Source: JBBDSU01 sp040904825 (GTDB lineage Bacteria; Actinomycetota; Nitriliruptoria; Nitriliruptorales; Nitriliruptoraceae). Taken from it: a stretch of DNA of 64,000 nucleotides. The notes under the pieces were generated by a model. That model worked only from the letters and a program-made list of their open reading frames with translations. It searched no databases and was not told where the DNA came from. The position numbers and the translations under genes were made by a program. The DNA lies in the NCBI GenBank assembly GCA_040904825.1, contig JBBDSU010000056.1, positions 17,993 through 81,992 on the forward strand, read 5' to 3'. Of the stretch, positions 26,856 to 34,303 are shown piece by piece (the first letter of the stretch is position 1; each line of letters opens with the position of its first letter).

Positions 26856-27155
26856 ATGGCAATTCTGGTAGATACAGCAGTGTGGACTTGGCGGGGCAGG
26901 AAGTGGGCCCATCTCGTCAGCGATAGTTCGTTTGACGAGTTGCACCAGTTTGCCGACAAACTGGGACTAGAGCGCAGATGGTTCCAAGGGGATCACTATG
27001 ACGTACCAGCCGATCTGCGCGTCCGAGCGATGGCGCTTGGTGCCGAGCCGGTCACATCCGCCGAGATCGTGCGTAGCCTGCGAGCATCTGGGCTGCGGAG
27101 TCGTGCACGGTTAAGCGAGTGGAGCCCGGCGCTCGCTGGTCCAAGCGACGGGTAA
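26856..27155 (+). CDS. DUF4031 domain protein
   Basis: A 99-residue protein starting MAILVDTAVWTWRGRKWAHLVSDSS-type sequence followed by LHQFADKLGLERRWF and GDHYDVPADLR; this is the conserved DUF4031 pattern found in many actinobacteria. Function unknown. I chose ATG 26856, five bases after the YceI stop with GGGAG as Shine-Dalgarno; the earlier ATG at 26823 overlaps the YceI gene. Confidence 0.85.
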   Translation: MAILVDTAVWTWRGRKWAHLVSDSSFDELHQFADKLGLERRWFQGDHYDVPADLRVRAMALGAEPVTSAEIVRSLRASGLRSRARLSEWSPALAGPSDG

Positions 27156-27158
27156 TGT

Positions 27159-27175
27159 GCGTGCGTTCGCTTCCT
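27159..27175 (+). repeat. Leader element copy 2 (before ilvE)
   Basis: GCGTGCGTTCGCTTCCT, 18 bp before the ATG at 27193, 16 of 17 bases identical to the copy before the YceI gene. A -10-like TAATGT overlaps the DUF4031 stop just upstream. Confidence 0.45.
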
Positions 27176-27192
27176 GTGGAGGATCTGGCCCC

Positions 27193-28341
27193 ATGACAGC
27201 ATCGTCTCGTAGCACTGCGGACGGTGGGCTGGATGAGTCCGAACTTGACGTCCAGGTGGCGGACGCTGCTCTTGCTGGATCCGAAGGGCAAGGGTCGGCC
27301 GTCGTCGCAGAGGCGGTTGACGCGACGTTGAAGGAAATGCCAGTTGCCACTGCGCCATTCGGGACAGTCCCGGCGCCTTTCATGGTGGTTGCGGAGACGA
27401 TCAACGAGGCTTTCGGCACCTGGCAGGTGCAGCCCACGGGCCCGTTGACGCTGCATCCGTTCGCGCATGCCTTGCACTATGGCAGTGCGTGTTTCGAAGG
27501 TCTCAAAGCCCACAGAGGAGCTGACGGGGTCGTCAGGATTTTCCGCAACGATTGGCATTCCAAGCGTCTGTCTGCGTCCGCGCGTCGCCTGCATCTACCA
27601 GACCCAGGTGAAGCGTTCATCGCATCGATGATCACCGATGCTGTGCGGGCGAACCTGGACGCTGTTCCCCCGGCCCCTGGTGCGCTGTACATCCGGCCTG
27701 TGCTCATGGGCACGGAACCCAATATTGGTGCGGCGGCGACTCCATCCCAAGACGCGCTGTTGTATGTCGTGGCGAGCCCCGTCGGCGACTACTTCGCTGG
27801 TGGACTCCGGCCTTTGACCTTGCACATTGAAACGTCGACTCCGCGCACCACGCCCCAATTTGGACACGTCAAGACCGGCGCGAATTATGCGATGGCGCTG
27901 GGTGTGACCCTCGAGGCCAGCCGACAGCACGGTGCCGATCAGGTGTTGTTCGCTCCGCAAGGGGACGTCCAGGAAACGGGTGCAGCCAACTTCTTCCTCA
28001 TCGATGATGACCGCGTGGTTACGCGCGCGCTGGACAGTGCGGTGTTGCACGGTGCCACCCGTGACGCAGTGCTGCGGCTCGCCTCCGGGCTTGGATATCA
28101 CGTGGAGGAGAGGTCGGTTCAGGTCGACGAACTCGTCGCATGGGCATCTCATGGCGAGGCTGCCCTCGCCGGGACCGCAGCGGTGTTGTCTGGTGTCGGC
28201 ACCTTCGTGCTCGACGGACGGCACATCACGGTCGGCAGCGGTGATGTGGGAGCGAACACATTGCGGCTGCGCCAGGCTCTTGTGGACATTCAGCAGGCGC
28301 GTGCCGAGGACACCCATCACTGGACAACCGTGGTGGCGTGA
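27193..28341 (+). CDS. ilvE: Branched-chain amino acid aminotransferase
   Basis: A 382-residue class IV PLP aminotransferase catalysing the last step of Leu, Ile and Val synthesis and its reverse. Residues of about 70-380 match BCAT: HALHYGSACFEGLKAHRG, the PLP-binding Lys in FGHVKTGANYA, QETGAANFFLI and the phosphate-binding loop GVGTFVLDG/AGTAAVLS. The first 45 residues are an acidic extension not typical of bacterial IlvE. ATG 27193 is preceded by GGAGG. It overlaps the FGE gene by 4 bp (GTGA). Confidence 0.93.
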   Translation: MTASSRSTADGGLDESELDVQVADAALAGSEGQGSAVVAEAVDATLKEMPVATAPFGTVPAPFMVVAETINEAFGTWQVQPTGPLTLHPFAHALHYGSACFEGLKAHRGADGVVRIFRNDWHSKRLSASARRLHLPDPGEAFIASMITDAVRANLDAVPPAPGALYIRPVLMGTEPNIGAAATPSQDALLYVVASPVGDYFAGGLRPLTLHIETSTPRTTPQFGHVKTGANYAMALGVTLEASRQHGADQVLFAPQGDVQETGAANFFLIDDDRVVTRALDSAVLHGATRDAVLRLASGLGYHVEERSVQVDELVAWASHGEAALAGTAAVLSGVGTFVLDGRHITVGSGDVGANTLRLRQALVDIQQARAEDTHHWTTVVA

Positions 28342-29327
28342 CCGGTATGGCGGGTTGCTGCGCACCGAGCCACGTTCAAGGGCCCCAATCCAGCGGATTT
28401 GGTGGCGGTGCGGGTGATGGCGGCTTTGAGCGGGTCGTGCCCAGCGAATCCGCTGCGGCGAAGATGGTGATGATCCCTGGCGGACAGTTTGCGATGGGCA
28501 ATGCCGATGATCGAGCGATCGCTGGGGACGGAGAAGGCCCGGTTCGCGATGTCGATGTGCGCTCATTTCTCATCGATCGCCGTTGCGTCACCAATGCTCA
28601 GTTCGCCACGTTCGTACGCGCTACAGGGTTTGTCACCGACGCTGAGCGGTTCGGGTGGTCGTTCGTCTTCGCTGGGCTTGTTGCACAGACGGCCCGCGAC
28701 CACGTCATCGACGCTCAGGTAGAAGGCGCTCCGTGGTGGCGCGGTGTCCAAGGGACGTGCTGGTCGGCGCCCGAAGGCCCTGGGTCGACGGTGACTGATC
28801 GGTGGCGTCATCCGGTGGTCCATGTCTCCTGGACTGACGCCCGCGCGTTCGCCCAGTGGGCTGGAAAGCGGCTTCCCACCGAAGCCGAATGGGAGAAAGC
28901 GGCACGTGGTGGTCTCGACCGGGCTCGCTATCCGTGGGGCGACGACTTGACACCTGACGGGCGTCACCATGCCAACATCTGGCAGGGATCATTCCCCGAG
29001 AACAACTCTGCCGCAGACGGGTACGTCGCCACCGCGCCGGTTGACGCGTTCCATGCGAATGGCTATGGGCTCTATCAAGTTTCCGGCAATGTCTGGGAGT
29101 GGTGTTGGGACCGCTGGAGTACGGATTGGCATGTGCCGGAGACCCCGGCAACTCGCACAGACCCGATTGGGCCCGCGTCAGGTGACTGGCGGGTGGTGCG
29201 AGGAGGGTCCTACATGTGCCACGTGTCGTACTGCGAGCGCTATCGGGTGGCGGCTCGTACGCGCAATACTCCCGACTCAACGACCGGACATATGGGTTTC
29301 CGTTTGGCTGCGGACGTGCCGCAGTAG
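28338..29327 (+). CDS. Formylglycine-generating enzyme (FGE) family sulfatase activator
   Basis: A 329-residue FGE-sulfatase domain protein. It converts a Cys of sulfatases (CxPxR) to formylglycine. The two active-site cysteines are present in YMCHVSYCERYR (Cys294 and Cys299), followed by VAARTRNTPDSTTGHMGFR, as in characterised actinobacterial FGEs, so this is not one of the Cys-less FGE-like homologues. N-terminal signature: MVMIPGGQFAMGN; also RLPTEAEWEKAARGG. GTG 28338 overlaps the ilvE stop; ATG 28347 is an alternative. No sulfatase gene is in the window. Confidence 0.9.
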   Translation: MTGMAGCCAPSHVQGPQSSGFGGGAGDGGFERVVPSESAAAKMVMIPGGQFAMGNADDRAIAGDGEGPVRDVDVRSFLIDRRCVTNAQFATFVRATGFVTDAERFGWSFVFAGLVAQTARDHVIDAQVEGAPWWRGVQGTCWSAPEGPGSTVTDRWRHPVVHVSWTDARAFAQWAGKRLPTEAEWEKAARGGLDRARYPWGDDLTPDGRHHANIWQGSFPENNSAADGYVATAPVDAFHANGYGLYQVSGNVWEWCWDRWSTDWHVPETPATRTDPIGPASGDWRVVRGGSYMCHVSYCERYRVAARTRNTPDSTTGHMGFRLAADVPQ

Positions 29328-29383
29328 TCTGCGTTGGTCTGTCGGGCGGCGGCAGGCACCAAGGGCTGACCAGGGGAGTGGCG

Positions 29384-29767
29384 ATGTCGACGATCCGGGT
29401 CAGGTTCCACGAGCTCGATCCGTACGGTCACCTCAATCATGCGGTCTATCTGCACTATTTCGAACAGGCCCGAGTCGAAATGTTGGACAGCATCGGTTTT
29501 GGCCTGCCTCGGCTCGCGGAACTCGGTTTCCACCTGGTCGTTGTCGAAGTCACGGTCAAGTTCATGACCCCGGCAACTGCGGGCGACGAAGTGGCCATTG
29601 TCAGCAACGTCGTCGACGTCAGGCCGGCATCGTCGCGCTGGTCGCAGCAGATGTGGAGGGGCGACACTTTGCTTGCGACCAACGATGTCCGGGCGGCGAT
29701 CACTGATCTATCCGGGCGGCCCACGCGCGCCCCGAAGGCTCTGGCTGAGGCGATGACGGCGATCTGA
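29384..29767 (+). CDS. Acyl-CoA thioesterase, 4HBT hotdog family
   Basis: A 127-residue single hotdog domain. The 4HBT signature is clear: RFHELDPYGHLNHAVYLHYFEQAR, with the catalytic-type Asp in DPYGHLNH and later LGFHLVVVEVTVKFM, PATAGDEVAI. YbgC/FcbC-like thioesterases hydrolyse acyl-CoA. ATG 29384 has GGGGAG 7 bp upstream. Likely monocistronic. Confidence 0.88.
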   Translation: MSTIRVRFHELDPYGHLNHAVYLHYFEQARVEMLDSIGFGLPRLAELGFHLVVVEVTVKFMTPATAGDEVAIVSNVVDVRPASSRWSQQMWRGDTLLATNDVRAAITDLSGRPTRAPKALAEAMTAI

Positions 29768-29960
29768 GCACACGCAAATCAATCACCTCGCCATCGATAG
29801 CCTCAGGCATCCCGCGGCGTCGTGTCGAGCAGGTGCATGAGAACATGGCTGTACTCGATGTCGTGCCACTGCCCACGAGCGAGATCAAGGATCGCAGCGA
29901 GGCGATCTTCTCCGCCTGAGCATCGCGCTGGACGGGCCTTGCAACAGGTTCGTGCGAGCA

Positions 29961-30000
29961 CGCGCCCAATTTTTTGTCTGATGCCGCGCCCAGTTATTTG
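29961..30000 (+). repeat. Two 16-bp direct repeats upstream of the arsenic promoter
   Basis: CGCGCCCAATTTTTTG (29961-29976) and CGCGCCCAGTTATTTG (29985-30000) are 14/16 identical and start 24 bp apart, i.e. on nearly the same DNA face every 2.3 turns. Possible activator or repressor sites. Confidence 0.45.
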
Positions 30001-30024
30001 ACTCAACGAATCTTGAGCTATTAT
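29998..30024 (+). promoter_or_regulatory. Putative promoter with overlapping operator for the arsenic operon
   Basis: TTGACT (29998-30003) and TATTAT (30019-30024) are good -35/-10 matches with a short 15-bp spacer. The inverted repeat CTCAA-6 bp-TTGAG (30002-30017) fills the spacer, where an ArsR-type dimer would block polymerase. Confidence 0.5.
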
Positions 30025-30174
30025 TGGCGGCTGGTGATGCAGGCCGCAACGTTGTATCCCCCGTGCTCGTGCCGCTGGTCATATCGGCGCCACCCGCAGG
30101 GGCGGTCGTTGCAGCAACGAGCCAGGGAACGTCCGGAACCGCCGGAATTTCCTTGCAGACCGTGAGGAGTGCCA

Positions 30175-30888
30175 GTGGACGGTGGCAGTCACGACTCTCG
30201 TGTCCACAGGGCACGTGTTCACCGTGCACTGGGTGATGTCCAGCGGTTGGCGATCGTCGATGAGTTGTGGCTCAGCGATCGCACCCCGTCCGAGTTGGCA
30301 CAACTGGTGGGGCTCAGCTCGAATCACCTCGCGTTCCACCTTAAGGTGCTGGCCGAGGCCGGAGTAGTGGTGCGTACCCCGTCAGCAGGTGATGCGCGGC
30401 GGCGCTACGTCAAGTTGACGGGTGCCTTCGATGCGTCGGCGTCACCTCGCAGCATCGTCGCAGGTTCGCCGCTGTTCATTTGCACCCGCAATTCGGCGAG
30501 ATCACGGTTGGCAGCGGCGATGTGGGAATCGCGGACCGGATTGCCGGCTCGTTCGGCAGGCCATCGCCCTGCCGGGCAGGTTCATCCGCAGGCCGTCACA
30601 ATTGCCCGGCGCCGCGGTCTGGATCTTGGCAGTGGCCGCCCTTGCGGGTATGGCGCGATCAAGGGCCCACCACCGGATCTGATCGTCTCCGTGTGCGACC
30701 TGGCCAACGAGTCTGACGCCCCGTTCGAAGCTCCACGGGTGCACTGGTCCATACCCGATCCTGTCGCCGACCCGGCGCGGTTCTCCGATGTCGTTGACGA
30801 GTTGGATCGTCGGATCGATCGGCTAGCCATGTCCGCGGGACACTTGACGGCGCCCCGATCTGAACCTGCTGATGGGGCCCGATCATGA
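30175..30888 (+). CDS. ArsR-family regulator fused to a low-molecular-weight phosphatase/arsenate-reductase-like domain
   Basis: A 237-residue fusion. Residues of about 10-85 are a winged HTH of ArsR type (HRALGDVQRLAIVDELW, LAQLVGLSSNHLAFHLKVL). Residues of about 98-225 are an LMWPc domain with an intact C-x5-R loop CTRNSAR (Cys103, Arg109). The HTH has no CVC-type arsenic site, so sensing, if any, must use other Cys such as Cys103 or the one in VSVCDLANE. GTG 30175 has AGGAG five bases upstream; GTG 30169 is equally possible. Its stop overlaps the next gene (ATGA). It probably autoregulates the arsenic operon. Confidence 0.85.
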   Translation: MDGGSHDSRVHRARVHRALGDVQRLAIVDELWLSDRTPSELAQLVGLSSNHLAFHLKVLAEAGVVVRTPSAGDARRRYVKLTGAFDASASPRSIVAGSPLFICTRNSARSRLAAAMWESRTGLPARSAGHRPAGQVHPQAVTIARRRGLDLGSGRPCGYGAIKGPPPDLIVSVCDLANESDAPFEAPRVHWSIPDPVADPARFSDVVDELDRRIDRLAMSAGHLTAPRSEPADGARS

Positions 30889-31144
30889 CGGCACCACACG
30901 ATGTAGCGGCAGTGGTTGAAATCGATGAGCGCGCGAGCGTGACGAGGGGAGTCTCAGCTGAAGTTGGGGACATNNNNNNNNNNNNNNNNNNNNNNNNNNN
31001 NNNNNNNNNNNNNNNNNNNNNNNNNNNNNNNNNNNNNNNNNNNNNNNNNNNNNNNNNNNNNNNNNNNNNNNNNCTGGAGCGGCGGTCGGACTCGCCTTGG
31101 CTGTGTGGTGGTATCGAACCGACAAGCCCGAAGGAAACTCGTGA
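30885..31144 (+). CDS. Probable aquaporin/MIP channel, both ends only (interrupted by assembly gap)
   Basis: The ATG at 30885 overlaps the ArsR-fusion stop (ATGA). Twenty-nine codons are visible before the 100-N gap (MTAPHDVAAVVEIDERASV, then TRGVSAEVGD). After the gap a different frame reads GAAVGLALAVWWYRTDKPEG and stops at TGA 31142-31144. A start and a C-terminal membrane helix between arsR and arsC fit the aquaglyceroporin gene found at this place in many actinobacterial ars operons; an arsenite exporter is the alternative. The two parts are out of frame only because the gap length is not real. Confidence 0.45.
30974..31073. other. Assembly gap of 100 N
   Basis: A second 100-N placeholder. 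If the gene is an aquaporin of usual size (230-260 residues), roughly 500-600 bp are missing here. Confidence 0.95.
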
Positions 31145-31158
31145 GAAAGGGATCGCAC

Positions 31159-31623
31159 ATGACGGCCGACGACGACCGCAAGCCCGGCAATGACCGCGAG
31201 CGGCCGACGGTGATGTTTCTCTGCGTTCACAACGCAGGGCGCTCACAGATGGCTGCCGGCCTGTTGTCAACGTTCGGCGGCGATCGGATCAATGTCGTAT
31301 CGGCCGGTTCAGAACCCGCAGATCAACTCAATCCTCAGGCTGTCGCCGCAATGGCCGAGATCGGCATCGATATTTCTGGAAACCAGCCCCAAGTATGGAC
31401 GCGCGATCACCTTGATGAGGCTGATGTCGTTGTCACGATGGGCTGCGGAGACGCGTGCCCAGTGCTGCCCGGAAAGCGTTACGTCGATTGGCCGTTAGAC
31501 GATCCCGCTGGTCAGCCGCTTGACGAAGTTCGGCGTATTCGCGAGGAGATCGCCGGTCGTGTGCTCAGTCTGATGGACGAGCTCGGCGTTGCGCAAGGCG
31601 AGCGTGACGCTTCTGCGCGGTAG
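31159..31623 (+). CDS. arsC: Arsenate reductase, low-molecular-weight phosphatase type
   Basis: A 154-residue arsenate reductase reducing As(V) to As(III). The catalytic loop is CVHNAGRS (Cys22, Arg28). Two further cysteines lie in MGCGDACPVLPGKRY (Cys96, Cys100) next to WPLDDPAGQPLDEVR, the pattern of actinobacterial LMWP-type ArsC enzymes; thioredoxin or mycothiol could be the reductant. ATG 31159 follows AAAGGGA. It closes the operon led by the ArsR fusion. Confidence 0.92.
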   Translation: MTADDDRKPGNDRERPTVMFLCVHNAGRSQMAAGLLSTFGGDRINVVSAGSEPADQLNPQAVAAMAEIGIDISGNQPQVWTRDHLDEADVVVTMGCGDACPVLPGKRYVDWPLDDPAGQPLDEVRRIREEIAGRVLSLMDELGVAQGERDASAR

Positions 31624-31643
31624 TGCTCGGTGCAGCAAGGTTG

Positions 31644-31666
31644 TGCGCTGTGCTTGCGTCAGCGCA
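31644..31666. terminator. Hairpin between convergent arsC and the membrane-protein gene
   Basis: TGCGCTG-9 nt-CAGCGCA, a 7-bp GC-rich stem, 20 bp after the arsC stop in the 110-bp convergent intergenic region. No T-run. Confidence 0.4.
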
Positions 31667-31733
31667 GCTGTGACGAGGAGTCCGACCGGCACATTGCCGT
31701 CTGCACCGTGCACCCCGTCCGCCGGGCGGGCGT

Positions 31734-32090
31734 TCAGCGACGTCCGGTGAACGTCTCTAGCGCCCATGACACGAGTGTGACAATGAGCGCAGCACCAACG
31801 GTCCATCCGAAGCTTTCACTGGTCAGTCCGAGGCTGAGTGCATCAGAAATCAGCAGTACCAGCCACAGGCTGACGGCGTTGATGACGATCAGGAACAATC
31901 CGAGGGTCACCATGATCAGCGGCAAGGACAGCACCGTCAGTATCGGTTTGATGGTGACGTTGATGATGCCCATGACCGCACCGATGCCCAAGAAGGCGAG
32001 CACCGAACCATCGAAGTTGAAGCCGTCGAGCAACGTGACTGCCACCCACAGGGCTGCAGCGTTCATGATGATGCGAACAATGGCAGCCAT
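31734..32090 (-). CDS. Phage-holin-4-like (YvlD/Mistic-type) small membrane protein
   Basis: A 118-residue protein with four hydrophobic segments, starting MAAIVRIIMNAAALWVAV and containing GAVMGIINVTIKPILTVLS and LPLIMVTLGLFLIVINA. This matches the phage holin family 4 superfamily IV (YvlD) proteins, which are not phage genes but common membrane proteins of unknown role, often linked to envelope stress. A GGAGG lies 6 bp before the ATG. Confidence 0.88.
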   Translation of the reverse strand: MAAIVRIIMNAAALWVAVTLLDGFNFDGSVLAFLGIGAVMGIINVTIKPILTVLSLPLIMVTLGLFLIVINAVSLWLVLLISDALSLGLTSESFGWTVGAALIVTLVSWALETFTGRR

Positions 32091-32132
32091 GTGATCCTCC
32101 GTAGCGGTGGTAGGACGCCATCAACATAGCGG

Positions 32133-32162
32133 CCGGGTTGGCCGACACCGTGGCTTACCCGG
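32133..32162 (-). terminator. Candidate hairpin downstream of the phosphatase gene
   Basis: CCGGGT (32133-32138) pairs with ACCCGG (32157-32162) across an 18-nt loop, just past the stop of the tyrosine phosphatase gene. Weak evidence. Confidence 0.25.
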
Positions 32163-32167
32163 TCGGG

Positions 32168-32641
32168 TCAAGCCTGGCGGGCTGTGACCGCAGTCACGAC
32201 ATGGGGTGCTGTGCGCAAACAGATCTCAACGACGTGGTCGAATGCGTCGTCGCTGCCGCCGTATGGGTCGGGCACATCCAGTACATCCGCCTCGGGATCG
32301 AAGGTCCGGAACAGCTCGATGCGCGTGTCGAGACCGTGGTCGTCGGCGATGCGTCGAAGATCAGCGAGGTTGGTTGCATCCATCGCCACAACCAAGTCCG
32401 CTGCCCTGAGCATGGCGACGTCAACTTGCTCTGCGGTGCCCTCGATCGTCAAGCCGCGTTGAGCTGCCGCGTGGACCATCTTCGGATTCGGCGGATGACC
32501 CAGGTGCCAGTCGCCGGTGCCAGCAGAACGAACGTCGAGGTCCACACCAGCGGCTGCCGCAGCATCTCGGATGGCAGCTTCGGCGGTGGGTGATCGGCAG
32601 ATGTTGCCGAGGCAGACGGTGAGGACGACTGGTCGAGTCAC
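32168..32641 (-). CDS. Low-molecular-weight protein-tyrosine phosphatase
   Basis: A 157-residue LMW-PTP. P-loop CLGNICRSPTAEA (Cys at 10, Arg at 16) and the general-acid region DVPDPYGGSDDAF are both intact, so it should be an active tyrosine phosphatase. It begins 4 bp before the LCP gene ends, and pairing with a cell-wall ligase suggests control of envelope polymer assembly, as with Wzb-type phosphatases. Confidence 0.92.
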   Translation of the reverse strand: MTRPVVLTVCLGNICRSPTAEAAIRDAAAAAGVDLDVRSAGTGDWHLGHPPNPKMVHAAAQRGLTIEGTAEQVDVAMLRAADLVVAMDATNLADLRRIADDHGLDTRIELFRTFDPEADVLDVPDPYGGSDDAFDHVVEICLRTAPHVVTAVTARQA

Positions 32642-33615
32642 GGTGTGACCTCCCCAAAGACGGTGCCAGTCCGGTGTGCAGAGAACAGTAGGGCGGCTTC
32701 ATCAGCGACGGGGTCCAGGACGTAGGCGCCCTGGCCGGTGATGCGAGGGGTGACCGGGACCGTGGCGCCGATGATCCCGTCTGATGCAACGGAACGGAGT
32801 GCCCAGGCGATGCGTAGCATCGTGATGGGGCCGAGTTCGGTATCGGCGGTCGCAGCCGATGCTACCTCTGCTGCGACGCTGACCGTCTGGATGGGACGAG
32901 CCGGGGATGCTGTCGCAATCATTTGTTGCGCCAGTGCTTGGAAGAATTGCTGTTGGCGCACGATCCGTTGGAAGTCGTCATCGATCTTGCGGACCCGCAC
33001 GTAACCGAGCGCGTCGGTGCCGTCGAGACGTTGGCAGCCTGCTGGCAGATCGATCCCTGCGTCCCGATCATTGATGGGTTCTTCGAGGCACATGGACACG
33101 CCACCGAGTGAGTCGACAACGTCACGGAACCCACCGAAGGTCACCTCGAGATAGTGATGGATGGGAATGCCTGAGAGCCTGTTCACCGTTCGCACCAGGC
33201 AGCCCGGACCATCAGCCATCGCGATCGCACTGTTGATCCGCCCCGACGACCCGTCGCACCGCTCCACCCAAAGATCGCGAGGAAACGCCAGCAATGCAAC
33301 GCGCTGACCATCGATCGACATGACAAAGATCGTGTCAGCGCGTTCGCCCTCGGCATGCCCGGTTGACAGCTCTCGGCGCTCTTCGGCGGTCAAGTCTTCT
33401 CGACTGTCGCTTCCGACGACGAGCACATGCAGGGGCTGGGAGGATGCGGACAGTCCGTTGACCTCTGTGCGCGGCATCTGTTGGGCGATCCACACTGCCG
33501 CCGTCACCGCTGCAACGGCGGCGATGGCGACGAGGGCGAGCGGCACGATGATCCACCACCGCCGGCGTCGGGCGCGGCCCTCAACGACCGGCCCGGCCAA
33601 TCGTGTGGTTGCCAT
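32638..33615 (-). CDS. LytR-CpsA-Psr (LCP) family cell-wall polymer ligase
   Basis: A 325-residue LCP protein: one N-terminal membrane helix (about 21-45, WWIIVPLALVAIAAVAAVTA) and an extracellular LCP domain with VLVVGSDSRED, ADTIFVMSID, LAFPRDLWVERC, GRINSAIAMADGP and RQQQFFQAL. LCP enzymes transfer teichoic-acid-like polymers or arabinogalactan from lipid carriers to peptidoglycan. Start ATG 33615 overlaps the upstream stop by 1 bp (TAATG). Confidence 0.92.
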   Translation of the reverse strand: MATTRLAGPVVEGRARRRRWWIIVPLALVAIAAVAAVTAAVWIAQQMPRTEVNGLSASSQPLHVLVVGSDSREDLTAEERRELSTGHAEGERADTIFVMSIDGQRVALLAFPRDLWVERCDGSSGRINSAIAMADGPGCLVRTVNRLSGIPIHHYLEVTFGGFRDVVDSLGGVSMCLEEPINDRDAGIDLPAGCQRLDGTDALGYVRVRKIDDDFQRIVRQQQFFQALAQQMIATASPARPIQTVSVAAEVASAATADTELGPITMLRIAWALRSVASDGIIGATVPVTPRITGQGAYVLDPVADEAALLFSAHRTGTVFGEVTP

Positions 33616-34292
33616 TAGTGCGACACAAGGGTGTCAGGAAGGTGAGAAACGTCGCTGAATCGCAACAAACTGAAAATGTGACCAGAAGCGATGGGCCGTG
33701 TTCGCAGCAGGGTTATTGATGCGTGACCTGAATCGAACCGCTCCCACTCCCAGGGTTCTGGGTCAAGCCCCAACAGGTGACCCAGGACCACAGAGTTCGT
33801 GCCGGCGTGGGCGATGAACAACAGCCGGGGAGCATCGCCGGGGACTTGCCACAGCCCCTGGTCGTTTTGCTCGACGCCGAGTTCGGCGAGTTCGGCATTG
33901 ACACCGATGGTCACGCGCGCGTGAAAGTCGTGGAATGTCTCGCCACCGGGCATCCCTTCCCACCATTCATTGCGTGTACGCAGGCGCGAGGCAACCAGCG
34001 TGCGGTTGACTTCATCGGAGGGACTGCCTTGCCATGAACCCGGCATGTGAATTTCATGCAGCCATTCACGATCATCGGTGCGGACGCTGTTGAGCGTTGC
34101 ACGGACTGGGACCGCCGTCTCTTGCGCGCGCTGCGCGGTCGACACCACAATCCGATCGAAGGACTCATTGCGGAAGCGGTGCGCAACCAACTCGGCTTGC
34201 CGCTGTCCGGTTTTGGTCAAGCCCGGGTCAACCTGTGCGATTGAGTCAACGCTCCATGACGGTTGTGCGTGTCGGACCAGGAGCAGTTCCAA
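33615..34292 (-). CDS. Histidine phosphatase family protein (phosphoglycerate mutase-like)
   Basis: A 225-residue branch-1 histidine phosphatase. The nucleophile is in LLLVRHAQPSW (RHA form of RHG, near residue 7), with VVSTAQRAQETA, the acid in GGETFHDFHAR and the second His in LLFIAHAGTNS. Substrate unknown. It is the first of three tightly linked genes (with LCP and the tyrosine phosphatase) and lies 11 bp after the ferrochelatase gene. Confidence 0.9.
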   Translation of the reverse strand: MELLLVRHAQPSWSVDSIAQVDPGLTKTGQRQAELVAHRFRNESFDRIVVSTAQRAQETAVPVRATLNSVRTDDREWLHEIHMPGSWQGSPSDEVNRTLVASRLRTRNEWWEGMPGGETFHDFHARVTIGVNAELAELGVEQNDQGLWQVPGDAPRLLFIAHAGTNSVVLGHLLGLDPEPWEWERFDSGHASITLLRTRPIASGHIFSLLRFSDVSHLPDTLVSH

Positions 34293-34303
34293 AGTCGCGC
34301 CGA

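Larger units (their letters stand above)
29768..30174. other. 407-bp non-coding stretch upstream of the arsenic operon
   Basis: The left part, 29803-29920 on the minus strand, contains a reading frame with coding-like codon use (EDRLAAILDLARGQWHDIEY) that ends at a TGA but has no credible start: possibly the remains of a gene. The right part, 29960-30025, is the only AT-rich spot of the area and holds the direct repeats, inverted repeat and promoter of the arsenic operon. Nothing recognisable lies at 30030-30160 in the leader. Confidence 0.4.

Noticed and set aside
27595..28566. A 323-codon minus-strand frame over ilvE and the FGE gene
   Set aside because: Shadow of two conserved genes; no Shine-Dalgarno and no domain.
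30024..30236. A 70-codon frame in the ars leader
   Set aside because: Hydrophobic Ala/Val/Ser product, no ribosome site, overlaps the ArsR-fusion start; looks like chance.
31734..32090. Holin-like gene as evidence for a prophage
   Set aside because: Members of this holin-named family are ordinary chromosomal membrane proteins, and no phage structural, integrase or lysin gene is near.
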